Origin: Porticoccus sp964276025
GTDB taxonomy: Bacteria > Pseudomonadota > Gammaproteobacteria > Pseudomonadales > Porticoccaceae
Length of the DNA stretch: 64,000 nt
Reading direction: 5' to 3'
NCBI GenBank assembly: GCA_964276025.1
Contig: CAXYDD010000001.1
Coordinates: forward strand, 186,001 to 250,000
Shown here: positions 44,875 through 55,228 of the stretch, in pieces
How the letters are laid out: each line of letters begins with the position of its first letter
Position numbering within the stretch: position 1 is the first letter of the stretch
Notes under the pieces: model-generated
Databases searched by the model: none
Told to the model about the DNA's origin: nothing
What the model saw: only the letters and a program-made list of their open reading frames with translations
Position numbers and translations under genes: made by a program

Positions 44875-45966
44875 TTATTCATTATGCTTTTGTAGATCAG
44901 AAACCATATGTAAAGTTGAAGTCGGAAAAGCTATTTCTGCATCATGTGACTCTATAATACTAGATACTTTAAGCAAGACATCTTGTTTAATTTCATGAAA
45001 CTGAACCCACTTTGTAGTTTTGGTGAAAGTATAAATGAAAAAATCAGCTGATGAAGGTGCGAAGGAATCAAAGTTTACAATCAATGTTTTGTTCTTATCA
45101 ATTTCTTCATGTTCGACAAGCATTTTATGCACATCAGAAACTATTTCCTCCATCTTTGATAGGTCGTCATAGCGAATGCCAATTGTTTCATATATTCGTC
45201 GATTTAACATTCTCGAGGGATTTTCTAAGGATATGCTATTAAATATAGAATTAGGTATATACAAAGGGCGCTGATCAAATGTTCTTATTCTAGTTAAACG
45301 CCAACCTATATCTTCGACTGTGCCCTCAATCTCTTGATCGGGAGACCTTACCCAATCACCAACCTTAAAAGGTTGATCAAAATATAACATCAAACCACCA
45401 AAGAAGTTGGCCAAAAGATCTTTAGCAGCAAAGCCGATTGCTAAACCACCAATTCCTCCAAATGCAAGCAACCCAGATATACTATATCCAAATAACTGCA
45501 TAGCAATTAAAACTGCTGTAATAATTACGGAGAAACGTAGAAGTTTTCCTACAGCTTTGACCGTAGTTTCATCACATGGCTCTGAAGTATATTCAATATC
45601 AGTTAAATTGCGCTCTACCCTTTTTATTAAATTGATTAAAAATAAAGCACATAAGAAAATTATAGAAGCTCTATTTATTAGGCTAATTAAGTCGTGCATC
45701 TCTGAACCTGCAGCTTTTGATGCTACGGATGCTGCCAAATTTATACCAATAATCCATATAGCCCATACTGCTGGGCGCCTTAAAGCCTCGATAACCGCAT
45801 CGTCCCAAACAGTTTTTGATTTAGCAGCATGTTTTTCAAGTATATTTATTAATCTATTGATTAAATATCCAACGATAAAAGAAAAAACAACAATTAAAAA
45901 AATCTCCAGTACCCAGAGATAGTAGCCACCTGTTAAATTAACCAACCAATTCTCTATAACTGCCAT
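44875..45966 (-). CDS. MscS-family mechanosensitive ion channel
   Basis: A membrane channel that opens on osmotic downshock. The 363-residue protein has about four membrane segments. The last carries the pore signature LAFGGIGGLAIGFAAKDLLAN, here quoted only as GGIGGLAIGFAAKD, followed by the cytoplasmic domain (FDQPFKVGDWV). I start at ATG 45966, with GAGGA seven bases upstream. A GTG at 45987 is possible. It lies 36 bases after nagZ on the same strand. Confidence 0.92.
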   Translation of the reverse strand: MAVIENWLVNLTGGYYLWVLEIFLIVVFSFIVGYLINRLINILEKHAAKSKTVWDDAVIEALRRPAVWAIWIIGINLAASVASKAAGSEMHDLISLINRASIIFLCALFLINLIKRVERNLTDIEYTSEPCDETTVKAVGKLLRFSVIITAVLIAMQLFGYSISGLLAFGGIGGLAIGFAAKDLLANFFGGLMLYFDQPFKVGDWVRSPDQEIEGTVEDIGWRLTRIRTFDQRPLYIPNSIFNSISLENPSRMLNRRIYETIGIRYDDLSKMEEIVSDVHKMLVEHEEIDKNKTLIVNFDSFAPSSADFFIYTFTKTTKWVQFHEIKQDVLLKVSSIIESHDAEIAFPTSTLHMVSDLQKHNE

Positions 45967-46002
45967 AAAAAAATCCTCAGTAATCACGTATAATCTTGTT
46001 GA

Positions 46003-47010
46003 TTAGTTCGCGGGAATCGATTCAAGAAAAACTTTAGTTGATACCCAGCGATCATCGGAAAGTAATTGTTCCCATGATAACTTTTTTTTCTTCTTCATTT
46101 TGGACAATCTTGGTGGTGTCGTCCAGTTAGTTGATGCCAAATAATCTATTACCTCAATAGCACCCTTTCGATTATTGCAAACTAAAATCATATCGCAACC
46201 AGCATTAAGTGCAGATTTAGCTTTACTCACATAATCGCCAGCAACGTCAGCGCCTTTCATAGATAGATCATCGCTAAAGATAACTCCTTGAAATTTTAAA
46301 TCCTGCCTCAAGATTTTATTTATCCACAATTTGGAAAAACCTACAGCATTTTTATCTATTTGTGGATAAATGATATGTGCGGGCATAATTGCATCCAAAT
46401 TAGCGGATAATTTAGTAAAAGGTACAAGGTCATTAGCAAGTAAATCTTCAATACTTCTTCCATCCACGGGAGTTGCTATGTGGCTATCGACTTCTACACC
46501 GCCATGACCAGGGAAGTGTTTGCCAGTTGAAGCCATGCCTGCTTCTTTCATACCTGTTATAAAAAGTCTTGCAGCTTCGACAGTTTTTTCCGGATATTGA
46601 GAAAAAGACCGATCTGCAATTACTTTACATGTATTTAGATCGAGATCTAAAACTGGAGCAAAACTGAAGTCTATGTCGCATGCTATGAGCTCACATGCCA
46701 TTAACCATCCACAGTCCTTGATAGATTTCTCCAATGGGGCACCCAAAAGATTCCCTAGAGCTTGCATTGGAGGGATCCGAGTAAATTCTTTAATGAATCT
46801 CTGAACCCTGCCCCCTTCTTGATCTACGCATATCAGAATCTCTGACCTAATGTATCTAATTTCAGATATAAGTATCATCAATTGTTTTCGGTCTTTAAAA
46901 TTTCTAGAAAAAAGTATCACGCCACCAATAACCGGAGATTTTAGTAATTTTATTTCGTCCAAAGTTAACGAAAGGCCGTTCAAGTCTGTTATTAAAGGCC
47001 CTATTGGCAT
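46003..47010 (-). CDS. nagZ: Beta-N-acetylglucosaminidase NagZ
   Basis: Removes GlcNAc from muropeptides in cell-wall recycling. The 335-residue GH3 enzyme has DQEGGRVQR, the His-containing loop KHFPGHGGVEVDSH, and the nucleophile aspartate in IFSDDLSMKGA. It is divergent from lexA, with a 287-base gap that holds the SOS box. The order mfd-nagZ-lexA follows Pseudomonas. Confidence 0.96.
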   Translation of the reverse strand: MPIGPLITDLNGLSLTLDEIKLLKSPVIGGVILFSRNFKDRKQLMILISEIRYIRSEILICVDQEGGRVQRFIKEFTRIPPMQALGNLLGAPLEKSIKDCGWLMACELIACDIDFSFAPVLDLDLNTCKVIADRSFSQYPEKTVEAARLFITGMKEAGMASTGKHFPGHGGVEVDSHIATPVDGRSIEDLLANDLVPFTKLSANLDAIMPAHIIYPQIDKNAVGFSKLWINKILRQDLKFQGVIFSDDLSMKGADVAGDYVSKAKSALNAGCDMILVCNNRKGAIEVIDYLASTNWTTPPRLSKMKKKKKLSWEQLLSDDRWVSTKVFLESIPAN

Positions 47011-47209
47011 TATTTGTCCCTTTTAAAAAAGAATATTAATCTACAATCATAAACTAGTATTTAAAAAAAAATTACTTATAAAATTAATATCTGTGTTTTT
47101 TTTTCATAAGGTGTAGATAGTTACCTTATTTAGTCTCCTTTAGTGATATGTAAACAAAATATCTTAAAGCGATAATTATTAAATAATTGTTGTTATTGAT
47201 ACCAATAAC

Positions 47210-47241
47210 ACAATATACTGTTAATAAATACAGTATATTGT
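47210..47241 (+). promoter_or_regulatory. LexA (SOS) box upstream of lexA
   Basis: A 12-base-armed perfect palindrome, ACAATATACTGT and ACAGTATATTGT, around TAATAAAT. The core CTG-N10-CAG (47218-47233) is the gammaproteobacterial LexA signature. It lies 57 bases before the lexA ATG, consistent with autorepression. Confidence 0.92.
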
Positions 47242-47297
47242 TTTACCGTACCTGCAAAATTCTAAGCTATATACTTTGCTATGAATAAGGAGTATCT

Positions 47298-47912
47298 ATG
47301 ACTACCGCTTCACTTACAGCAAGACAGGAAGAGATCTTAAACTTAATAAAAAGAAACATAAGGGCGACAGGTTATCCCCCAACGAGGGCAGAAATAGCAA
47401 GTGAGCTTGGTTTTAAGTCTCCCAATGCGGCTGAGGAACATTTAAGAGCTTTAGCTAGAAAAGGGGTTATTGAAATGATTAAGGGGACTTCCCGTGGAAT
47501 TCGTCTCCTCGATGAGGAGCAAAATGGATTACCCTTGATTGGACGTGTAGCTGCTGGCGAGGCAATACTTGCAATAGAGAACATAGAAGATTATCTGGAT
47601 GTAGCACCTGATATGTTTTACCCGAAAGCAGACTTCTTCCTAAAAGTACAAGGAGCTAGTATGCAGAATATTGGAATAATGGATGGCGACTTACTTGCTG
47701 TTCATAAAACTAATACTGCAGAAAATGGAGAAGTCGTAGTAGCGAGAATCGAGGATGAGGTAACAGTTAAAAGAATAAAAACAAATTCAGGGGCTCATGA
47801 GATTAAATTAATGCCAGAAAATGATGATTTTAATCCGATTAATGTAGACCTAAGAACACAAAACTTTGCCATCGAAGGTATAAGTGTGGGCGTTTTAAGA
47901 ACAAAAATATAA
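47298..47912 (+). CDS. lexA: SOS repressor LexA
   Basis: Self-cleaving repressor of DNA damage genes. The 204-residue protein has a winged helix (residues 1-70), the cleavage site Ala86-Gly87 in RVAAGEA, Ser121 (QGASMQN) and Lys158 (VTVKRI), all two residues offset from E. coli. AAGGAGT precedes the ATG. sulA, found after lexA in Pseudomonas, is absent. A convergent hypothetical gene follows within five bases. Confidence 0.97.
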   Translation: MTTASLTARQEEILNLIKRNIRATGYPPTRAEIASELGFKSPNAAEEHLRALARKGVIEMIKGTSRGIRLLDEEQNGLPLIGRVAAGEAILAIENIEDYLDVAPDMFYPKADFFLKVQGASMQNIGIMDGDLLAVHKTNTAENGEVVVARIEDEVTVKRIKTNSGAHEIKLMPENDDFNPINVDLRTQNFAIEGISVGVLRTKI

Positions 47913-47916
47913 AATC

Positions 47917-48165
47917 TTAATGGATTATTGTCGGTATATCAGTAGATTGATTTATTTCTTTTTTCTGCATGATATCGAGATCCATTTTATCAAATAGATC
48001 AATTCCAGCGTCAATCATTGCCTTGGCGACATTTATTTTAGATTCCTCAGAAAAACCATCAACTTCCTTTGAGAAAGAAATTCGGATTATCGGTTCATCA
48101 ATATCATTATCTCTTTTAAGAGCAACATCTCCGTTTGGCAAAACAACTATTTCAAAAAAAGACAT
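47917..48165 (-). CDS. Conserved hypothetical protein, 82 residues
   Basis: A small acidic protein starting MSFFEIVVLPNGDVALKR. There is no signal peptide, membrane helix or named motif. A similar short gene lies between lexA and topA in Pseudomonas, so it is likely a real conserved gene of unknown function. It is downstream of the 172-residue gene on the same strand. Confidence 0.65.
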   Translation of the reverse strand: MSFFEIVVLPNGDVALKRDNDIDEPIIRISFSKEVDGFSEESKINVAKAMIDAGIDLFDKMDLDIMQKKEINQSTDIPTIIH

Positions 48166-48220
48166 TTGATTCTTCCATCAATTATTAGTTATATACGAAT
48201 TTTACAAAACTTAATTAATA

Positions 48221-48739
48221 TCAGCATTCATACATTAGCTGACGGTTTCTAACTAAGATCTCTGTAAAGTTATTTAACCAAGTTTCCACATCGTTAAAAT
48301 TCAAAGACATAATATCATCTAATTGTTTTACCTCAAGAAGAGAAATCGAATGGTCATTATTTTTTTTACTTATCGTTAACGGTGGTGAGGATAATTTTTT
48401 ATGTTCTCTAAGGAGTTGACTTAGCCAGCTTTGCTGTTCTCCAATCAACAACTCTATCTCCTGAGCTTCGCCTGCACTCTTATTTGAGGAAACAAGACCA
48501 ACTTTTAGTTTCTGAAGAGAATCAATTGATTCAACATCCTTACATTTATGAGCAAAAGCGATTTCTTTTAGATAACTGATATAAGCAGATTCTAGCTGAT
48601 AAACCGCAGACTGGGTAAAAGCTAAGTCTATCTGAATATCAGTTTTTTTTTCTAACAATTTATTTTTCAAAATACCCTCACTTAATAATATTTTACAGAG
48701 AGATATTTTTTGATTAACTATAGCAACATATGGATTCAT
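48221..48739 (-). CDS. Hypothetical protein, DUF6586-like, 172 residues
   Basis: A soluble, mostly helical protein with no signal peptide. Heptad-like regions appear around SAVYQLESAYISYL and EAQEIELLIGEQQSWL. Its place between topA and the 82-residue gene equals that of a Pseudomonas protein I associate with DUF6586. The family name is from memory, and no function is known. Confidence 0.55.
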   Translation of the reverse strand: MNPYVAIVNQKISLCKILLSEGILKNKLLEKKTDIQIDLAFTQSAVYQLESAYISYLKEIAFAHKCKDVESIDSLQKLKVGLVSSNKSAGEAQEIELLIGEQQSWLSQLLREHKKLSSPPLTISKKNNDHSISLLEVKQLDDIMSLNFNDVETWLNNFTEILVRNRQLMYEC

Positions 48740-48807
48740 ATTAATCTTATCTAGTAAGGTTCGATTGATCTTTTTAATTTAACAAAAAAACATATAAGCA
48801 AAATTCT

Positions 48808-51447
48808 CTACTTTTTATTTTTCTTACGATTATCTTCTACGCTCCACTGACCACCCTTAAATACTGCCTTCCATCCAGAAGGTTTGCCATTTAGTTCACT
48901 TTGCACGTAATGCTCTTTTTCTTTTCTATTAAAGCGAATAACTGTTTTATTTCCATCTGGATCATCTTGAGGAGCATCGAATATATTACGATATTTAACA
49001 TCAATTTCATCTTTATATTGCATAAGCTCGCAAACAAGTGGGGCTCTTGTCTCTCGATGCTTTGGGTATTGACTAGCAGCAAGAAACATACCTACCGCTC
49101 CATCACGCAGCACATAATGATCTTCAACTTTTATACATAGTAAATTTGGCATTGGTACTGGATCCATTTTTGGAGGGGAAGGTTCTCCATTTCTCAAGAG
49201 TTTGCGGGTATTTTTACAACTATCACCGGTACAGCCAAAATATTTTCCAAATCGACCGTCCTTCAGGTGCATATCCATACCGCACTTATCGCACACCAAT
49301 GAAGGGCCATCATACCCCTTAAGTACAAATGTACCTTTTTCAACTATAAAACCACTACAGGTTGGATTTTTTCCACAGACATGAAGTTTTCTCGTTGTAT
49401 CAACAAGATAGCCATCCATTGCTGTATCACAGAGACTACAGCGATACTTTTCCATAAGCTGGCGAGATTCAGCCTCATCATCATCTTCAATGTTAATAAC
49501 CTCTTCGCCAGAACTAAGATTGAGGGTACCTTTACACCTTTCTTTTGGCGGTAACGCATACCCAGAGCAACTCAAAAAGACTCCAGTAGATGCTGTTCTT
49601 ACAGTCATAGGCTTATTGCAACCAGTTTCTTGACACTGGATATCAGTTAAGGTTGGCTCATTAGGTCTCATACCCCCATCTTTAGACTCAGCTTTGGATA
49701 AGCTTTTTGAGAAATCTGCATAGAATTTATTTAAGACGTCTTTCCAGTCACGTTGCCCGCTAGCTATATCATCTAAGTGATTTTCCATTGCAGCAGTAAA
49801 ACCGTAATCCATAAGATCCATAAAACTTTCATTTAAACGAACCGTTACAATATCACCGATCTTTTCAGCATAGAAACGACGGTTTTCAACTCTTACGTAT
49901 CCTGCTTCTTGGATTCTTGAAATTATAGATGCATAAGTAGAAGGTCTACCGATTCCTAATTTTTCAAGCTCTTTAACTAAAGCAGCCTCAGAGAAACGTG
50001 GTAGTGGCTTTGTAAAATGCTGGAGAGGTATTAAGACATTCAGGTCCAATGTTTGTCCTACCTGCAGATCTGGGAGCTCTGAAGTGTCATCTTTTTTTCG
50101 CACTAAAGGTAATGCTTTTAAGTAGCCGTCAAATTTAATAATACGACCTTTAGCTTTCATCTGAAATTCTGCAGCGTCTACCGTCACAGTTGTACTAGTA
50201 AATTTAGCTGGAGTCATTTGACAAGCAACGAACTGCTGCCAGATAAGCTGGTATAGTTGTTTGGCATCATCCATATCAATTAAATCATTTGACATGATAT
50301 CTACATTAGATGGTCTTATTGCCTCATGAGCCTCTTGTGCACCAGATTTACTAGTATAAGTAATAGGTTTTTCCGGTAAATAACTTTCACCAAAATTGAT
50401 TTGTATATAGTGTCTGCAGGCAGATACAGCGTCAACACTCAGATTAATCGAATCTGTTCTCATATAAGTAATGTATCCACCAGCATATAGCCGTTGAGCC
50501 ATAGCCATAGTCTTTTTCACGCCATACCCAAGTCTTGTGCTAGCGGCCTGTTGCAAGGTTGATGTTATAAAGGGGGCAGAAGGTTTACTACCTGTAGGCT
50601 TATCCTCACGACCTATCACAGTGTATGTGGCAGATTTAAGAGTTTCTAAAGCTGCATATGTTTGTTTTTTATCTTTTGGTAAAAATTTTTTTCCTGCTAA
50701 TCTATTTACTTCAAATCGAATTATATCACTAGATTTTGATTCAAGATCAGCATGAAGTGTCCAGTATTCTTCTGGATTGAAAGCTTTAATTTCTCTTTCT
50801 CGCTCTACTATTAATTTGACTGCGACTGACTGTACACGTCCAGCAGATAGCCCCCTGGCAACCTTACTCCAGAGTAGCGGTGATACCATAAATCCAACAA
50901 CTCTGTCTAAAAAACGACGAGCTTGTTGTGCGTTAACTCGATCTAAGTCCAACTCAGAGGGTTTTGAAAATGCTGATTGAACAGCTTTTTTTGTAATTTC
51001 ATTGAAAACTACTCTTTTATAACGATCTTCACTTCCACCAATTATCTCTCGTAAGTGCCAAGCAATCGCCTCACCCTCTCTATCCAAATCTGTAGCTAGA
51101 TAAATTGTATCTGCATTTTTTGCTAATTTTTTTAGCTCTGCTACTACTTTTTCTTTACCAGATAAAATTTCATACTGAGCCTTCCAGTCCTTTTCTGGAT
51201 TTATACCCATAGAGTTGAACAATTTCTCACGAGCTTTTTTCGCTTTATGTGCAACCTTTTTTTCTTCTGGCAGATTACGTGTAATTGCTGCGGCCTTTGC
51301 GCGCTCTGATGGATTACTTGGTGCAATATTCTTAGATACATCTCGAATATGACCGATGCTCGACTTCACGATATACTCAGATCCTAAGTATTTATTAATG
51401 GTTTTTGCTTTAGCAGGGGATTCTACAATAACTAATGATTTTGCCAT
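48808..51447 (-). CDS. topA: DNA topoisomerase I
   Basis: Relaxes negative supercoils. The 879-residue type IA enzyme has the TOPRIM start LVIVESPAKAKTI, ATDLDREGEAIAWH, and active Tyr328 in YITYMRTDS. The C-terminus carries several CxxC zinc-ribbon modules (CQETGC, CSLCDTAMDG, CDKCGMDM). The length equals the large gammaproteobacterial form. It stands downstream of a 236-base gap. Confidence 0.97.
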   Translation of the reverse strand: MAKSLVIVESPAKAKTINKYLGSEYIVKSSIGHIRDVSKNIAPSNPSERAKAAAITRNLPEEKKVAHKAKKAREKLFNSMGINPEKDWKAQYEILSGKEKVVAELKKLAKNADTIYLATDLDREGEAIAWHLREIIGGSEDRYKRVVFNEITKKAVQSAFSKPSELDLDRVNAQQARRFLDRVVGFMVSPLLWSKVARGLSAGRVQSVAVKLIVEREREIKAFNPEEYWTLHADLESKSSDIIRFEVNRLAGKKFLPKDKKQTYAALETLKSATYTVIGREDKPTGSKPSAPFITSTLQQAASTRLGYGVKKTMAMAQRLYAGGYITYMRTDSINLSVDAVSACRHYIQINFGESYLPEKPITYTSKSGAQEAHEAIRPSNVDIMSNDLIDMDDAKQLYQLIWQQFVACQMTPAKFTSTTVTVDAAEFQMKAKGRIIKFDGYLKALPLVRKKDDTSELPDLQVGQTLDLNVLIPLQHFTKPLPRFSEAALVKELEKLGIGRPSTYASIISRIQEAGYVRVENRRFYAEKIGDIVTVRLNESFMDLMDYGFTAAMENHLDDIASGQRDWKDVLNKFYADFSKSLSKAESKDGGMRPNEPTLTDIQCQETGCNKPMTVRTASTGVFLSCSGYALPPKERCKGTLNLSSGEEVINIEDDDEAESRQLMEKYRCSLCDTAMDGYLVDTTRKLHVCGKNPTCSGFIVEKGTFVLKGYDGPSLVCDKCGMDMHLKDGRFGKYFGCTGDSCKNTRKLLRNGEPSPPKMDPVPMPNLLCIKVEDHYVLRDGAVGMFLAASQYPKHRETRAPLVCELMQYKDEIDVKYRNIFDAPQDDPDGNKTVIRFNRKEKEHYVQSELNGKPSGWKAVFKGGQWSVEDNRKKNKK

Positions 51448-51683
51448 CGGATTATGTTGCTCAATTAAATTTTTCGCAAAAAGGTCTTTTCATAAATAAA
51501 CCAACAAAAGAAGACCACGTACTTTTTACTTTACTGCCCTATATAAATATCGGCTAACAATTACTCTTAATACTTTTACTTCAAAATAATATATTCAGAA
51601 CTTCAATCTCATTGAGGAATATACAGGTAGATATAGTAGGTTGGTCAAGTAGATTTATTCAATTAATAAAAAAAATTCGTTAT

Positions 51684-52178
51684 TCAGTCTCTGATGACGT
51701 TTCTTAAAGCGAGTAATGAGTCATGAATATTCAGTACATCCTCGCCTCCTCCCTCTTCTTTCCAATAAACCATTATCCCATCTGATCTTGCTTGTAATGC
51801 AGAGATAGTATTGGGAAGATTTTTGAGTGCTGAATCTATTTCTCTCGTTATATCCTTGTTACATTGCCTGCCAAGCCAGCTCCATTCTGACCAAATAGAG
51901 GCCTCTCCTCTTTTTATTGATTTGATCAACAACCAGTCCTCCATATGTGTCTTAGAGGATCTTACAGAGTCAAGATGCCATGGCAACTTATAGGTAACGC
52001 AATCAAGTCTTTTTTTTTCCGATTGGTTATCAGCTGAGGTACTTAGTTGTACTGTCATTCCTAGAGTAGTAGCTTTTTTTCTCATGCATATTAAGAGCTT
52101 TTGACGTGGAGATTGCCTAAACCACATTAATGGAGAAATAATTATCAAAAAAACAAAAAGGATGAGCAGGTATGTCAT
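51684..52178 (-). CDS. Membrane-anchored hypothetical protein, 164 residues
   Basis: One N-terminal membrane helix (about 3-18) and a soluble domain with a conserved-looking VTYKLPW and VYWKEEGGGED. I do not recognise the family. A similar small gene lies upstream of topA in Pseudomonas. It is divergent from slt across 206 bases. Confidence 0.6.
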   Translation of the reverse strand: MTYLLILFVFLIIISPLMWFRQSPRQKLLICMRKKATTLGMTVQLSTSADNQSEKKRLDCVTYKLPWHLDSVRSSKTHMEDWLLIKSIKRGEASIWSEWSWLGRQCNKDITREIDSALKNLPNTISALQARSDGIMVYWKEEGGGEDVLNIHDSLLALRNVIRD

Positions 52179-52384
52179 TATCTTCTCTTATAAATTACAT
52201 TTATTTATTAATAAAAAAGTGAAAATTTAAGCTCTTAACTCTAACTTTAACCTAAATTTTTTAAATTATATGCATAAAGATTAACTCTTCTCTATTTAAT
52301 ATAGGATGTTATAGCTATGATGCATATGCACACTAACACTCTTGAATTTTTCATAATTTACTTACTTTACTGATATATGCTCTG

Positions 52385-54400
52385 ATGATAAAACTTATCG
52401 ACATACCTAATTATAAAAAATGGCAGACCTCTATCTTATTCAAGTTACTGATAATTTTGTTCGTTTTATTGTCTCGTGATGTAATTTGTGAAGAAAATTT
52501 AGATTTCAATACAAGTCAGCTTCATAAGCAACGCGAAACTTATAGGGCTGCATATGAAGCGCTTCAAAAAAGGGATATAGCGACTTATCAGCATAAATAC
52601 TCAAAACTTAACGACTATCCAATAAAACACTATCTTTTAGCACAAGAATTACTTCAAAAGATTCGTAGCTTTCCTAAAGATGATATAAGAAAATTCTTAG
52701 AAAAATATAATCAATCAGCAATTTCTGACAACGTCCGATATCATTGGCTTGAAGCTCTAAGAAAACATAACAGATGGCAAGATTATCTAGCTGACTATAA
52801 AGAAAGTGGAGCAACGACAAAACAGAAATGTTACTACCAATTTGCAAGGTTTAAAAATGATGAGAGAAGTAAAAAAAGTGCTATTCAAGGTGCTCTAAAA
52901 CTTTGGTCTTCTGGTAGCTCACAGCCCAAAGAATGTGATAAATTATTTGCTATCTTAATCAAAGATAATCTTATTACAGAAGAAATTGCATGGGATAGAT
53001 ATACAAAGTCAATCGCTAAACGCAATTATCAATTATCAAAGTATGTTTCAAGATTTATTAATAACACAGACAATAAAAAACTAGCAGCTAAGCTATATGA
53101 AACATATAAAAACCAAAATACTGTAATCAATCATAATTTTTTTACCTCAAAAGAACTAACTAATAAGACTAGCGAAATCTATACAGCAATCACTTATGGA
53201 TTGATGCGACTAGCAAGAAAAGATGCACAATTAGCACTTGAGGTCTTTTTAGAGTACCAAAAAAAATATAAATTTTCTGAAAAGCAAAAAATAAAAATTA
53301 ATAAATCTTTGATAAAAGGTTTTTTTAAACAAAAAAAGATAGAGAAATCAGATAAATATTTAACAAAAAATATTAATTCCTCTGGTGATAAAATATTAGA
53401 ATGGAGAACACGTCAGTCTATTCAAATTGCAGACTGGGAGGGTGCTCAGATTTGGATAAAAAAAATGCCGCCAACTTTAAAAAATAAGCAGGCATGGAAA
53501 TATTGGAACCAAAGATTAATTGAACTAATTAGTGGTGACTCTAAGAATCTAGCTTTAAGCAATTATATTAAGCTATCCAATGAGAGAAGTTTTTATGGTT
53601 TTTTAAGTGCACAGCGACTTGGATTAGCTAACAATATGCGGTTTGAAGACTCGACACCAAGTCAAATTGAACTATCAGAGTTAGAGTCCTTAGCAGGTAT
53701 TAAAAGCACAAGAGAGCTTCTTCACCATAAGCTTGATCTTTCAGCTCGCAGAGAGTGGAACAAAGCAACAAGAAATTTTTCAAAAAAACAATGGATTTCA
53801 GCAGCTCATATATCTAAAAAATGGCTATGGCACAATGGTGCTATAACAAGCATGATAAAAGCTAGTTACTGGAACGATACTAATCTTAGGTTCCCCCTTG
53901 CTTTTAAGATTTTATTTGAAAAAAATTCAAGAATAAACCAAATACCCATGCATTTACTAATGGCTCTGGCGCGACAGGAAAGTTCTTTTCATCATGAAGC
54001 AACTTCTCCTGTTGGCGCCAAAGGATTAATGCAGCTCATGCCCGCTACAGCGAAACAAGTAGCAGGCAATAATAATATTACTTTTGATCCAGTTAATGGT
54101 TTGTATGATGCACAAGTAAACATATCATTAGGTAGCCTATATTTTAAAAAGATGCTTAATAGATTTGATGGTAATCGTATTCTCGCGATAGCCTCATATA
54201 ATGCTGGACCAACAAGGGTGAGTCGCTGGAGAAAAAAAACTGGGGGAAATATACCTTTTGATGCATGGATTGAAGCAATACCATTCAATGAGACACGAAA
54301 CTATGTGCAAAATGTATTGGCTTTTTCATCAATTTATGCAAAAAAATTAAATGAAAGTGAACAAATGATTAGTGACCGGGAAGAAATGACTAAATTATGA
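52385..54400 (+). CDS. slt: Soluble lytic murein transglycosylase
   Basis: Periplasmic Slt70-type enzyme. The 671-residue protein has a signal peptide (about 1-34), a long alpha-superhelical U-domain, and a C-terminal catalytic domain with Glu532 (RQESSFH), GAKGLMQLMPATA and IASYNAGPTRV. It overlaps tatD by four bases (ATGA), so the two are coupled. A second, unrelated transglycosylase, MltD, is at 30051. Confidence 0.95.
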   Translation: MIKLIDIPNYKKWQTSILFKLLIILFVLLSRDVICEENLDFNTSQLHKQRETYRAAYEALQKRDIATYQHKYSKLNDYPIKHYLLAQELLQKIRSFPKDDIRKFLEKYNQSAISDNVRYHWLEALRKHNRWQDYLADYKESGATTKQKCYYQFARFKNDERSKKSAIQGALKLWSSGSSQPKECDKLFAILIKDNLITEEIAWDRYTKSIAKRNYQLSKYVSRFINNTDNKKLAAKLYETYKNQNTVINHNFFTSKELTNKTSEIYTAITYGLMRLARKDAQLALEVFLEYQKKYKFSEKQKIKINKSLIKGFFKQKKIEKSDKYLTKNINSSGDKILEWRTRQSIQIADWEGAQIWIKKMPPTLKNKQAWKYWNQRLIELISGDSKNLALSNYIKLSNERSFYGFLSAQRLGLANNMRFEDSTPSQIELSELESLAGIKSTRELLHHKLDLSARREWNKATRNFSKKQWISAAHISKKWLWHNGAITSMIKASYWNDTNLRFPLAFKILFEKNSRINQIPMHLLMALARQESSFHHEATSPVGAKGLMQLMPATAKQVAGNNNITFDPVNGLYDAQVNISLGSLYFKKMLNRFDGNRILAIASYNAGPTRVSRWRKKTGGNIPFDAWIEAIPFNETRNYVQNVLAFSSIYAKKLNESEQMISDREEMTKL

Positions 54401-55221
54401 GTGATTTGATTAAGTCAAAAGAAGCACTAATAGATATTGGTGTTAACCTAACACATCGATCTTTTGAGAAGACTTTAGTTTCCACTGTAAATCGCGCTAA
54501 AGATGCTAATATCTCTAAGCTTATTATTACTGGTATATCAGAATACGACACTATAAAAGGTATTGATATTTGTAAAGACCTATCTGAAAATTTTCCAAAT
54601 ATGATCTATACAACATGTGGCATTCACCCCCACCATGCCAAAGAATATAATAGTGAAACATTTAATAATCTTAAGAGTATCGCTAGCAATAAAAGTGTAG
54701 TTGCTATTGGAGAAACAGGACTTGATTTTAACCGTAATATTTCTTCACCTAAGGAGCAAGAGATAGCTTTTGAAGGTCAGCTTCAATTAGCAGCTGATTT
54801 GGGTCTACCCGTCTTTTTACACGAAAGAGACGCACATAAAAGACAACTAGAGATATTAAGTACCTATAGAGAAAACCTAAAAAGTGCAGTTATACATTGT
54901 TTTACAGGAACTAAAGAAGCATTATTTAATTATTTAGATTTAGATCTTTATATAGGGATTACTGGGTGGATATGTGATGAAAGACGTGGAAATGATCTAA
55001 AAAAGATTGTTAATAACATACCGATTAATAGGCTGATGGTCGAGACTGATGCGCCATATCTTCTACCAAGCATAATAAAAAATACATCAAAAAATCGAAT
55101 AAATGAGCCAGCTTTTTTACCTTTAGTCGTTAAAGAAATTGCTGATCATCGAATAGAATCATTCATAGAGATTGCAAAAAAAACAACCGCTAATTCAACT
55201 CAATTTTTTAACTTGATATAG
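54397..55221 (+). CDS. tatD: 3'-5' ssDNA/RNA exonuclease TatD
   Basis: Metal-dependent nuclease tied to DNA repair and oxidative stress. The 274-residue protein matches E. coli TatD block by block: DIGVNLTH, CGIHPHHA, AIGETGLDFNRN, FLHERDAHKR, HCFTGTKE, ITGWICDERRG and ETDAPYLLP. A nine-residue leader precedes the usual start. The paralogue YcfH is at 1657. Confidence 0.94.
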   Translation: MSDLIKSKEALIDIGVNLTHRSFEKTLVSTVNRAKDANISKLIITGISEYDTIKGIDICKDLSENFPNMIYTTCGIHPHHAKEYNSETFNNLKSIASNKSVVAIGETGLDFNRNISSPKEQEIAFEGQLQLAADLGLPVFLHERDAHKRQLEILSTYRENLKSAVIHCFTGTKEALFNYLDLDLYIGITGWICDERRGNDLKKIVNNIPINRLMVETDAPYLLPSIIKNTSKNRINEPAFLPLVVKEIADHRIESFIEIAKKTTANSTQFFNLI

Positions 55222-55228
55222 GAAGAAA

